Source: Bacteroides sp.
Lineage (GTDB): Bacteria; Bacteroidota; Bacteroidia; Bacteroidales; Bacteroidaceae
Reading direction: 5' to 3'
Length of the DNA stretch: 26,349 nucleotides
Assembly: GCA_030152865.1 (NCBI GenBank)
Contig: JASLIW010000145.1
Span: 1-26,349 of the forward strand
In this document: piece by piece, positions 1 through 6,357 of the stretch
How positions within the stretch are numbered: the stretch's first letter is position 1
Layout: every line of letters begins with the position of its first letter
Program-made: the position numbers and the translations under genes
Notes under the pieces: generated by a model
What the model was told of the DNA's origin: nothing
The model's input: only the letters and a program-made list of their open reading frames with translations
Databases searched by the model: none

Positions 1-5
1 TTTTT

Positions 6-1583
6 TTAAATTTTTGTTTCAATTTCTTCTTTCATATCGATCTCTTCGCCATTTGCATCGTAGAATGTGTATTCTAAGAAGGCTAGCTTCTGACTCGGTA
101 TGACTTTGATGCCAAATCCATATTTCATCTGCCATTTTCTCTTGAGAGAGATAACGCCTTGATTAATGTAGGCCGCTACATATGGATGGATGTGTAATGA
201 AAAACGCTTCATCTTCAATTTGTGGACTAGGTAGTCAATTTTATTCTCTAGTGTGTCTGTAAACAAGATGGAAGATTTGATACTTCCTTTTCCAAAGCAA
301 GTGGGGCAGGTTTCTAAGGTGTTTACGTCCATAGCTGGACGTACTCGTTGACGGGTTATTTGCATTAAGCCAAATTTGCTAAGTGGTAAGATGTTGTGTC
401 GTGCTCTATCTTTTTGCATATTGGCACACATCCGTTCATACACTTTTTGTCTGTTGGCAGCTTCACCCATATCGATAAAATCGATAACAATGATACCTCC
501 CATATCTCTAAGACGTAGCTGTCTTGCTATTTCGTCAGCAGCACCCAAGTTCACTTCTACTGCATTGGCTTCTTGTCCATTTGCATTTTTTGTGCGGTTG
601 CCACTATTTACGTCTATCACGTGTAGAGCTTCTGTATGCTCAATAATGAGGTAGGCTCCACGCTTATAAGATACGGTTTTTCCAAACGATGATTTAATCT
701 GTTTGGTAATGTCAAAATTGTCAAAAATAGGAAGTTGTCCTTTGTAGCGCTTAACTATGTTGGCACGATTGGGGGCAATCAGTGTTACATAGTCTTTAAT
801 CTCGTTGAATACGGTTTCATCATTCACATAAATATTTTGGAATGAGGGATTAAAGATATCTCTCAACAAAGCAACTGCTCTGCTGGTCTCTTCAAAGATA
901 AGAGTTGGAAACTTCTTAGCCTGCTGTACTTTACGTATGGCTGTGTTCCAACGTTGAAGTAAGACCTTTAATTCAGCATCGAGTTCGGCTACACGCTTGT
1001 CCTCGGCTACTGTACGTACAATAACCCCAAAGTTTTTGGGTTTTATACTTCTGAGTAGTTGTTTGAGCCGGGCTCTCTCTTTGCTTGATTTGATTTTTTG
1101 TGATACAGAAACCTTATCATTAAAGGGAATAAGAACTAAATATCTTCCAGCAAAGGATAGCTCGGATGTTAGGCGAGGGCCCTTGGTAGAGATGGGTTCT
1201 TTGGAAATCTGAACAACAACTTCTTGACCAACTTTAAGTACCTCTGAGATGCTACCATCTTTTTCAATATCGGGCATATTTGCCACCTTTGACATGGATG
1301 GGAGCTTTTTGCGATTGCTTAAAGTTTGTCTGACATATTTTTCTAGAGAATTGAATTGAGGACCTAAGTCTAAATAATGAAGGAAAGCATCTTTTTCATA
1401 ACCGACATCGACAAAGCAGGCGTTAAGCCCAGGCATCAATTTCTTGACGCGACCTAAGTACATGTTCCCAACAGAAAAGGAGGCGTTTACTCCCTCGCTT
1501 TGAAGTTCTACTAAGCTTCTGTCCTCTAATAGAGCTAGTGAAACCTCCTTGGGCTGTACGTTTACTACTAATTCGCTTGTCAC
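6..1583 (-). CDS. rng: Ribonuclease G (RNase E/G family)
   Basis: Endoribonuclease of the RNase E/G family, which in bacteria matures rRNA 5' ends and starts mRNA decay. The 525-residue protein has an N-terminal S1-like RNA-binding region (about 35-150) with a low-complexity insertion near 75-115. The catalytic part carries HVIDVNSGN (Asp324) and IVIDFIDM (Asp368), which correspond to the two metal-binding aspartates of RNase E/G. CPTC at 426-429 is the zinc-link cysteine pair used for dimerisation. The length fits RNase G and there is no long RNase E-type scaffold tail. It follows HU and the mS38-like gene on the same strand. The 151-nt gap before its start contains two inverted repeats that may form leader hairpins. 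The stop codon lies at the window edge, so nothing downstream can be judged. Confidence 0.95.
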   Translation of the reverse strand: MTSELVVNVQPKEVSLALLEDRSLVELQSEGVNASFSVGNMYLGRVKKLMPGLNACFVDVGYEKDAFLHYLDLGPQFNSLEKYVRQTLSNRKKLPSMSKVANMPDIEKDGSISEVLKVGQEVVVQISKEPISTKGPRLTSELSFAGRYLVLIPFNDKVSVSQKIKSSKERARLKQLLRSIKPKNFGVIVRTVAEDKRVAELDAELKVLLQRWNTAIRKVQQAKKFPTLIFEETSRAVALLRDIFNPSFQNIYVNDETVFNEIKDYVTLIAPNRANIVKRYKGQLPIFDNFDITKQIKSSFGKTVSYKRGAYLIIEHTEALHVIDVNSGNRTKNANGQEANAVEVNLGAADEIARQLRLRDMGGIIVIDFIDMGEAANRQKVYERMCANMQKDRARHNILPLSKFGLMQITRQRVRPAMDVNTLETCPTCFGKGSIKSSILFTDTLENKIDYLVHKLKMKRFSLHIHPYVAAYINQGVISLKRKWQMKYGFGIKVIPSQKLAFLEYTFYDANGEEIDMKEEIETKI

Positions 1584-1615
1584 TGTTGTTTTCCTAATTA
1601 ATTATAAATACTTAC

Positions 1616-1649
1616 TTGTGAACGATAAAGATACATTATTTGTTCACAA
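1616..1649 (-). repeat. Inverted repeat in the rng leader
   Basis: TTGTGAAC (1616-1623) and GTTCACAA (1642-1649) are perfect 8-bp inverted arms separated by 18 nt. They lie 33-66 nt upstream of the rng start codon. They could form a leader hairpin or an operator. A near-match to the -7 promoter box (TATCTTTA, minus strand, 1633-1626) sits in the spacer, but no -33 element is visible. Confidence 0.5.
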
Positions 1650-1663
1650 TATTTACCTAAACA

Positions 1664-1706
1664 AAGAACAAACTAGAAAGAGACTAATCTTTACAAGTTT
1701 GTTCTT
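1664..1706 (-). repeat. Strong hairpin between mS38-like gene and rng
   Basis: AAGAACAAACT (1664-1674) and AGTTTGTTCTT (1696-1706) are perfect 11-bp inverted arms. Inside them a second 5-bp helix (AAAGA with TCTTT) closes a 6-nt loop, giving one long stem-loop. It begins 28 nt after the stop codon of the small ribosomal-type gene. No U-run follows it on the minus strand, so it is not a classical terminator. It may be an mRNA processing or stabilising element. Confidence 0.55.
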
Positions 1707-1734
1707 CATTTTTCATAAACTAAAAGACTATAGA

Positions 1735-1827
1735 CTACTTTTTGCTTTTATGTCTATTCTTTCTTAGTCTTTTTTTACGCTTGTGGGTAGACATTTTATG
1801 TCTTTTTTTCTTCTTTCCGCTTGGCAT
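1735..1827 (-). CDS. mS38/bS22-like tiny ribosomal protein (AURKAIP1/COX24 domain)
   Basis: A 30-residue, extremely basic reading frame beginning MPSGKKKKRHKMSTHKRKKR and ending RHKSKK, with a TAG stop. The pattern HKMxTHKRKKRLRKNRHK is that of short Bacteroidetes proteins carrying the AURKAIP1/COX24 domain. Relatives are mitochondrial small-subunit protein mS38 and the mycobacterial ribosomal protein bS22. By analogy it should sit in the small ribosomal subunit bound to 16S rRNA. It lies 29 nt downstream of HU and upstream of rng on the same strand. Its size makes it easy to miss in gene calling. The family assignment is from recognition of the motif; the ribosomal role is inferred. Confidence 0.85.
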   Translation of the reverse strand: MPSGKKKKRHKMSTHKRKKRLRKNRHKSKK

Positions 1828-1856
1828 AGCTTCAGTTTTTTTTATGGTTAATACTC

Positions 1857-2141
1857 TTATTTAATATGTTTCTTTACAGCTTCTGTAAAGCTCTTTGAAG
1901 GCTTAAATGCTGGAATAAAATGCTCTGGAATAATAATTGTCTTATTCTTAGAAATATTTCTAGCTGTCTTCTCGGCTCTTTTCTTAACAATGAAGCTTCC
2001 GAAACCACGAAGATACACATTTTCGTTATCAATTAACGAATTTTTTACAACTTCCATGAATGCTTCTACTGTTTCTAAAGCTGTAACCTTATCAACGCCA
2101 GTCTTTTTAGAAATTTCGTTTACAATATCCGCTTTTGTCAT
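1857..2141 (-). CDS. HU family DNA-binding protein
   Basis: Nucleoid-associated DNA-bending protein of 94 residues, the usual HU/IHF length. The N-terminal helices (MTKADIVNEISKKTGV) form the dimer core. The region around GFGSFIVKKRAEKTARN and IPEHFIPAFKPSKSF gives the beta-arms and C-terminal helix; the arm-tip proline is at about residue 72. It is the first gene of a minus-strand group with the mS38-like gene and rng. A promoter-like pair lies 54-74 nt upstream. Paralogues are common in Bacteroidales, so I do not assign hupA/hupB. Confidence 0.95.
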   Translation of the reverse strand: MTKADIVNEISKKTGVDKVTALETVEAFMEVVKNSLIDNENVYLRGFGSFIVKKRAEKTARNISKNKTIIIPEHFIPAFKPSKSFTEAVKKHIK

Positions 2142-2187
2142 CTCTTAAATAAATAATATTACTATGTGATTCTAAATTTTTGGTTTG

Positions 2188-2215
2188 CAAATATATAGGT
2201 TTTTCGAGCAGCAAA
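2188..2215 (-). promoter_or_regulatory. Bacteroidetes-type promoter of the HU gene
   Basis: On the minus strand TATATTTG (2195-2188) matches the -7 consensus TAnnTTTG, and TTTG (2215-2212) lies 16 nt upstream as a -33 candidate. The spacing is slightly short. The predicted transcript start is about 2181, giving a 40-nt leader. Confidence 0.45.
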
Positions 2216-2328
2216 AAAATAAAACCGCTTTAAAAATGTGTAAAATAGTCATAGCCTTTGGTTTACCCTATGAGCTATCTCAAAGTTTTGACTATTTTTG
2301 CATTTGATTTAACAAGAAAAAATATTAG

Positions 2329-3375
2329 GTGTTTACAAAAAGAATTCAACAATGGTATGAAAAAGAGGGACGAGATTTGCCCTGGCGTAATACTAAAGAT
2401 CCCTATTTAATCTGGCTATCAGAAGTGATACTCCAACAAACCCGTGTGGCTCAAGGATATGACTACTTCTTGAGGTTTAAGAAGCGATTCCCTACAGTAA
2501 AGGATTTGGCTCGAGCTGATGAGGATGAGGTGCTGAAATACTGGCAGGGCTTGGGTTATTACTCTCGCGCACGTAATCTGCATGCGGCTGCTAGAAGTAT
2601 AAAAGGGGAGTTTCCCCAAACCTATAAAGAGGTAAGAGCTCTGAAGGGAGTGGGCGATTATACAGCTGCTGCTATTTGTTCTTTTGCTTTCGACTTGCCC
2701 TATGCTGTAGTAGATGGCAATGTCTATCGAGTACTTGCTCGTTATTTTGGCATAGATACTCCTATAGATAAGAGCGCAGGTAAAAAAGAGTTTGCCGCTT
2801 TGGCCCAAGAACTATTGGATAAAGAGCATCCTGCTCGTTACAATCAAGCGATTATGGATTTTGGTGCGCTTCAGTGTACCCCCAAATCACCCAATTGTAG
2901 TACATGTCCTTTGGTAGAATCCTGTATTGCTTATCAAGAAAATAATATTAACTCTCTACCTGTAAAGGTAGCTAAGACTAAAGTTCGACACCGATACTTT
3001 CACTTTTTCTACCTAAAGCAAGGTCCCTATACGTATATACAAAAGCGTCAAGGGCAGGATATCTGGAAGAATCTATTTCAATTTCCTTTGGTGGAGTCTA
3101 AAGAACCTTTATCTTTAGAGTACCTACTTCAAAATCAGGAAGTTCAAGCTCTTTTTGAGGGCTTGCAGGAGCCTACTATACGCCAGCTGGTAGAAGATTA
3201 CAAACATGTTTTATCGCACCAGCACTTACATACAAATTTCTATGAGCTCGAGGTGGGTGAGCAGAGTGTATTGCCTGAGTCCTTCCTTAAAATCAAATGT
3301 TCAGAATTGGAGGATTTTGCAATTCCTCGCTTGATTCATCGCTTTGTTGAAAAATTCATAGAAATAGGTGAATAA
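2329..3375 (+). CDS. mutY: Adenine DNA glycosylase MutY
   Basis: Removes adenine mispaired with 8-oxoguanine in base-excision repair. The 348-residue protein has the HhH glycosylase core: Glu32 in SEVILQQTRV is the catalytic acid, LKGVGDYTAAAI (105-116) is the helix-hairpin-helix, and Asp129 in VVDGNVYRVLARYFG is the second catalytic residue. Cys183, 190, 193 and 199 are spaced C-x6-C-x2-C-x5-C, the 4Fe-4S cluster. The C-terminal third (about 215-345) is the NUDIX-like domain that reads 8-oxoG. The start is GTG, because no ATG precedes the conserved WY..GRDLPWR segment. A lone -7-like TATTTTTG lies at 2293-2300. It heads the plus-strand series with ssb and gldE. Confidence 0.96.
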   Translation: MFTKRIQQWYEKEGRDLPWRNTKDPYLIWLSEVILQQTRVAQGYDYFLRFKKRFPTVKDLARADEDEVLKYWQGLGYYSRARNLHAAARSIKGEFPQTYKEVRALKGVGDYTAAAICSFAFDLPYAVVDGNVYRVLARYFGIDTPIDKSAGKKEFAALAQELLDKEHPARYNQAIMDFGALQCTPKSPNCSTCPLVESCIAYQENNINSLPVKVAKTKVRHRYFHFFYLKQGPYTYIQKRQGQDIWKNLFQFPLVESKEPLSLEYLLQNQEVQALFEGLQEPTIRQLVEDYKHVLSHQHLHTNFYELEVGEQSVLPESFLKIKCSELEDFAIPRLIHRFVEKFIEIGE

Positions 3376-3381
3376 AAATAT

Positions 3382-3420
3382 TCAAATGTTGTATTATATT
3401 CATATTCTATCTACATTTGA
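3382..3420 (+). promoter_or_regulatory. ssb promoter overlapped by an inverted repeat
   Basis: TTG (3389-3391), a 20-nt spacer and TACATTTG (3412-3419) make a good Bacteroidetes -33/-7 promoter for ssb. The predicted start is near 3425. The perfect 8-bp inverted repeat TCAAATGT (3382-3389) / ACATTTGA (3413-3420) overlaps both promoter elements, so it may be an operator. It could also be a weak mutY 3' hairpin. Confidence 0.55.
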
Positions 3421-3443
3421 GTATATTAAACTAAATAAAATAT

Positions 3444-3905
3444 ATGTCAGTTAATAAAGTTATTCTTTTGGGAAACGTTGGCAAAGATCCAGACGTTAGA
3501 TACTTAGATACAGGAATTGCTGTAGCTACACTTCCCTTGGCCACCACTGAGAGAGGTTATACACTTAAAAATGGTACGCAAGTTCCTGAGCGCACTGAAT
3601 GGCACAATCTTGTGGTATGGAGAGGACTTGCTGAAATCGTTGAAAAATACGTTCGAAAAGGGGATAAACTCTATATTGAAGGCAAGATAAGAACGCGTTC
3701 TTACGACGATGCACAGGGGGTAAAACGCTACATTACAGAGATCCAAGTAGATCAATTGGAGATGCTTACTCCTAAGAGTGATACGGTCTCAGCAGCAGCA
3801 CAAGCACCCTCAAATCCTGCATCGCCCCAGGCACCAGCTATGCCAGAACAGGCAGTTGGCTCTGAGCCAGAAGAGGCAAATCCCTTAGATGATCTGCCGT
3901 TTTAA
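3444..3905 (+). CDS. ssb: Single-stranded DNA-binding protein
   Basis: Coats ssDNA as a tetramer in replication, recombination and repair. The 153-residue protein has the OB fold at about 1-108 (MSVNKVILLGNVGKDPDVRY, WHNLVVWRGLAEIVEKYVRKGDKLYIEGKI). A flexible linker rich in Ala, Pro, Gln and Ser follows (115-140). The acidic tip NPLDDLPF is the docking peptide for partner proteins. It is 68 nt after mutY with its own promoter-like sequence. The link with mutY and gldE is conserved in Bacteroidales. Confidence 0.97.
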   Translation: MSVNKVILLGNVGKDPDVRYLDTGIAVATLPLATTERGYTLKNGTQVPERTEWHNLVVWRGLAEIVEKYVRKGDKLYIEGKIRTRSYDDAQGVKRYITEIQVDQLEMLTPKSDTVSAAAQAPSNPASPQAPAMPEQAVGSEPEEANPLDDLPF

Positions 3906-3960
3906 ATTTCTGTGTGGCAGGCTCTACTTGCTACACTATGTTTAACTAAATTACAATCTT

Positions 3961-5316
3961 TTGGATTCAAATACGATACTCTATCAGCTGGCCTCTATAA
4001 CAGATGGTTTTGAGATAGTACAACCTACAATTCCTGCCATTATATCTCTTATTTTGGCAGGCTTGTTATTAATAGTCTCGGGTTTTGCTTCGGCCTCAGA
4101 GATTGCATTTTTTTCATTAAGTCCTTCTGACTTAAATGAGATAGAAGAGGAGGAGCATCCTTCTGATGCTATAATAAGTCGCTTACTGAAGCAGTCAGAA
4201 CGCTTATTAGCCACTATTCTGATCACCAACAACTTCGTTAATGTGACGATTATTGTGTTGTGTAATTTCTTCTTTATGAATGTGTTTCGGTTCAACTCTC
4301 CCATTGCGGAGTTCTTAATTTTGACCGTAGCACTTACCTTTTTATTGTTGCTTTTTGGCGAGATCATCCCTAAAATCTACTCGGCCCAGCAGACTTTGTC
4401 TTTTTGTCGTTTTGCTGCTCCAGGTATTCAGTTTTTCAAAAGAGTGTTTCATCCTTTTGCTACTGTTTTGGTCAAGTCTTCCTCCTTTGTCAATAAGCGT
4501 TTTCACAACAAAGCCAACTACAACATATCAGTCGATGAACTCTCTCATGCCTTAGAGCTAACAGATAAAGAGGAGATTTCAACGGAGAATCAGATACTAG
4601 AAGGAATTATTCGTTTTGGTGGAGAGACGGTGAAGGAGGTGATGACTTCTCGCTTGGATATGGTAGATCTGAACATCAAAACGCCTTATAAGGAAGTGCT
4701 TAAGTGTATTGTTGAGAATATATATTCGCGCATACCCGTTTACAGTGAGACAAGGGATCACATCTGTGGTGTTCTTTACATCAAAGACTTACTTCCTCAC
4801 CTTAATAAGGGTGATAATTTTCGTTGGCAGTCTATTATTCGTCCTGCTTATTTTGTGCCCGAAACAAAAATGATCGATGACTTACTTCGTGATTTTCAAG
4901 CTAATCGTGTACACATTGCTATTGTAGTAGATGAGTTTGGAGGTACATCAGGGCTTATTACTATGGAAGATATCATCGAAGAGATAGTAGGTGAGATTCA
5001 AGATGAGTACGACGAAGATGAAAGTACGTTCCGTAAAATAAATGATGGTAGTTGGATTTTTGAAGCGAAGACTCAGCTCTCAGATTTTTACAAGATAACC
5101 AAGACTGATGAAGAGGAGTTTGAGAAAGTGGTAGGTGGGGCCGATACTATCGGAGGTTTACTGCTCGAAATAAAAGGGGAGTTTCCAGAACTACATGAAA
5201 AGGTGGTTTACAAGAATTATGAGTTTGAAGTGTTGGCCAAGGACAACCGTCGTATTCTTAATGTTAAATTTACCATCCATGAGCCCTCCTCCGGTGAGGA
5301 TCTTGAGGAGGATTAA
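3961..5316 (+). CDS. gldE: GldE, CNNM/CorC-type membrane protein with CBS domains
   Basis: Integral membrane protein of the DUF21/CNNM-CBS-CorC_HlyC architecture, annotated GldE in Bacteroidetes. GldE is named from gliding in Flavobacterium, but the family is also widespread in non-gliding Bacteroidales. Visible parts: hydrophobic segments at about 23-43, 82-108 and 113-140; the DUF21 signature FASASEIAFFSLSPSDL (42-58); a CBS pair at about 221-345 (EVMTSRLDMVDL, VVDEFGGTSGLITMEDIIEEIVGEI); and a CorC_HlyC domain at about 355-440. The start is TTG: the in-frame upstream stop is only 15 nt away and the next ATG is past residue 100. It ends 2 nt before the phosphopantetheinyl transferase. Related CNNM/CorC proteins act in Mg2+ efflux; that role here is inference. 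Confidence 0.93.
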   Translation: MDSNTILYQLASITDGFEIVQPTIPAIISLILAGLLLIVSGFASASEIAFFSLSPSDLNEIEEEEHPSDAIISRLLKQSERLLATILITNNFVNVTIIVLCNFFFMNVFRFNSPIAEFLILTVALTFLLLLFGEIIPKIYSAQQTLSFCRFAAPGIQFFKRVFHPFATVLVKSSSFVNKRFHNKANYNISVDELSHALELTDKEEISTENQILEGIIRFGGETVKEVMTSRLDMVDLNIKTPYKEVLKCIVENIYSRIPVYSETRDHICGVLYIKDLLPHLNKGDNFRWQSIIRPAYFVPETKMIDDLLRDFQANRVHIAIVVDEFGGTSGLITMEDIIEEIVGEIQDEYDEDESTFRKINDGSWIFEAKTQLSDFYKITKTDEEEFEKVVGGADTIGGLLLEIKGEFPELHEKVVYKNYEFEVLAKDNRRILNVKFTIHEPSSGEDLEED

Positions 5317-5318
5317 TT

Positions 5319-5951
5319 ATGCCTGTTGTCTTACATAGGCAGGAGGATGGCTACCAAATAGCTGTCTGGCAGATGCAGGAAGCTCTTGCTGAGCTTAAGC
5401 AACATCCCTATGCTTTACCCTTTGTCGAAGAGGCGAGTTTGTTTAAGTCGGAGCAGCGACAGCGGGAGTGGCTCAGCACCCGGATACTTCTTCACAATCT
5501 ACTTGGGAGAAAGGTACAAATTAGGTATAGCTCTCAAGGTAAGCCTAGCTTGCTAGAAAGTGATTATTCACTTGGCATATCGCACTCTGGTGAGTTCGTA
5601 GCTATTATATTGTCTGCCCGCAGAGCTGTGAGTATCGATTTGGAGACTCCACCTTATGCACAAATCCACAGGGTGGCTAGTCGTGTGTTTTCACCTCAAG
5701 AGTTTTTCTTTCCTCCAGCAGAGTCACAGGCTTATGAGCCTCTACTCTGGTGTGCCAAAGAGACTTTATTTAAGCTCGTAGATTGGGAAGGAATAGACTT
5801 TAGACGTGATTTCAAGGTAGCACCTTTTCAGTTAAAGCCCATAAAAGGCTCTTTCCATGCGCAGGTATATCGCGCAGGGGAGCTAGTTTTAAATCAGGAG
5901 CTGCATTATCATCGTACACAAAGATTTGTTTATACTTATGCCTTGCAATAA
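5319..5951 (+). CDS. 4'-phosphopantetheinyl transferase superfamily protein
   Basis: Predicted to move the phosphopantetheine arm of CoA onto a carrier-protein serine. The 210-residue length and motifs fit the Sfp/EntD-like class rather than the short AcpS class. LGISHSGEFVAIILS (85-99) is the His-Ser segment, VSIDLE (104-109) supplies the Mg-binding Asp107 and Glu109, and WCAKETLFKL (144-153) is the WxxKExxxK motif with Lys147, Glu148 and Lys152. ATG follows the gldE stop after 2 nt, so the two are probably co-transcribed. A strong bidirectional terminator begins 3 nt after the stop. The target carrier protein is not in this window. Confidence 0.88.
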   Translation: MPVVLHRQEDGYQIAVWQMQEALAELKQHPYALPFVEEASLFKSEQRQREWLSTRILLHNLLGRKVQIRYSSQGKPSLLESDYSLGISHSGEFVAIILSARRAVSIDLETPPYAQIHRVASRVFSPQEFFFPPAESQAYEPLLWCAKETLFKLVDWEGIDFRRDFKVAPFQLKPIKGSFHAQVYRAGELVLNQELHYHRTQRFVYTYALQ

Positions 5952-5953
5952 AA

Positions 5954-5991
5954 ATGCCCAGACGAATTCACTTCGGCTGGGCATCCTTTTT
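5954..5991. terminator. Bidirectional terminator after the PPTase gene
   Basis: ATGCCCAG (5954-5961) pairs with CTGGGCAT (5977-5984). CGAA/TTCG continues the stem after one A-G mismatch, around the loop TTCAC. A T-run follows on the plus strand (CCTTTTT) and on the minus strand (ATTTTTATTG), so it can stop transcription both from the PPTase operon and from the riboswitch RNA. Confidence 0.85.
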
Positions 5992-6120
5992 AATAAACTT
6001 GGCAGAGTTTATTTGTTTTACTTTTCGTGAATAAATCTGGATAAGTGAGCAAAGCTTTGCTTTACCCCATTCGATTATCAGATTCAGAACTTTTTCCGCG
6101 AAAGTAATGAAATTAAGAGC

Positions 6121-6300
6121 ACAATAGTAGGTCTTCTGACTTATCTCAGTAATAGAGGCCTTCCCAGAGCAAGCTCCAGTGGCATAATAGTTTTAGTTCT
6201 ATTACTTTTAGATGAGAATTACAGCAGCGGGACTGTTTAGGATTTGCACCTAATTCCCTATTATCGACCTTCTTGTGGCAGAAGAAAGCCGAACTATTGC
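6121..6300 (-). promoter_or_regulatory. Cobalamin (B12) riboswitch aptamer
   Basis: Read on the minus strand the conserved parts appear in order. P1 is GCAATAGT (6300-6293), pairing with ACTATTGT (6128-6121). The segment GGGAATTAGGTGCAAATCC follows. ACAG-TCCCGCTG-CTGT (6236-6221) is stem-loop P5 with the conserved CCCGC. Then come GCCACTG and GGGAAGGCC, and finally the B12-box AGTCAGAAGACCTACT. This is the full set expected for the RF00174 family. GCGG in the hairpin loop just downstream (6099-6096) is complementary to CCGC of the P5 loop (6230-6227), as in the L5-L13 kissing contact that operates such switches. No gene follows it. Confidence 0.93.
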
Positions 6301-6304
6301 CTTA

Positions 6305-6336
6305 CAAATATAGCTGTTTTTAAGCTGGAGTCCAAA
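6305..6336 (-). promoter_or_regulatory. Consensus promoter of the riboswitch RNA
   Basis: On the minus strand TTTG (6336-6333), a spacer of exactly 20 nt and TATATTTG (6312-6305) match the Bacteroidetes -33/-7 consensus completely. The expected start near 6300 coincides with the first base of riboswitch helix P1. Confidence 0.65.
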
Positions 6337-6351
6337 TAAGAGGCCCAGCTT
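6322..6351. terminator. Hairpin just after the lipoprotein gene
   Basis: AAGCTGG (6322-6328) and CCAGCTT (6345-6351) form a 7-bp stem with a 16-nt loop, 6 nt after the stop codon of the DUF5106 gene. The T-run follows only on the plus strand (CTTTTTG); on the minus strand A residues follow. Termination of the minus-strand operon is therefore uncertain and read-through into the riboswitch is possible. The riboswitch -33 box lies in the loop. Confidence 0.4.
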
Positions 6352-6357
6352 TTTGAT

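Larger units (their letters stand above)
5945..6300 (-). ncRNA. Putative stand-alone RNA headed by a cobalamin riboswitch
   Basis: Predicted minus-strand transcript of about 350 nt from a consensus promoter to a strong terminator. It has no ATG-, GTG- or TTG-started frame of note after the aptamer; the only ATG is followed by one codon and a stop (6070-6062). After the aptamer come four hairpins: ACTTT/AAAGT with loop CGCGGAA (6105-6089); GGGTAA/TTATCC enclosing the 14-bp palindrome AGCAAAGCTTTGCT (6067-6039); AATAAACT/AGTTTATT, 8 perfect bp with a 6-nt loop (6013-5992); and the terminator. It runs towards the 3' end of the PPTase gene. It could be a B12-controlled regulatory RNA or the leader of a lost gene. 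This entry accounts for the 406-nt gap between coding genes. Confidence 0.6.

Noticed and set aside
2293..2300. TATTTTTG as a full mutY promoter
   Set aside because: The -7 box fits but no TTG lies 17-23 nt upstream, so it is mentioned in the gene entry but not listed as a promoter.
2419..2808. 129-residue frame antisense to mutY
   Set aside because: It lies entirely within the well-supported mutY gene and its translation has no recognisable domain; it is a coding shadow.
6062..6070. ATG GGG TAA shortly after the riboswitch platform hairpin
   Set aside because: A two-codon frame is most likely chance. It is too little evidence to call a leader peptide or the remnant start of a lost gene.
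5968..6176. Open frame on the minus strand running through the riboswitch 3' part and tail to a TGA in the terminator
   Set aside because: It has no ATG, GTG or TTG codon downstream of the aptamer and overlaps conserved riboswitch helices and the terminator. It looks like chance openness, although a start-less gene remnant cannot be fully excluded.
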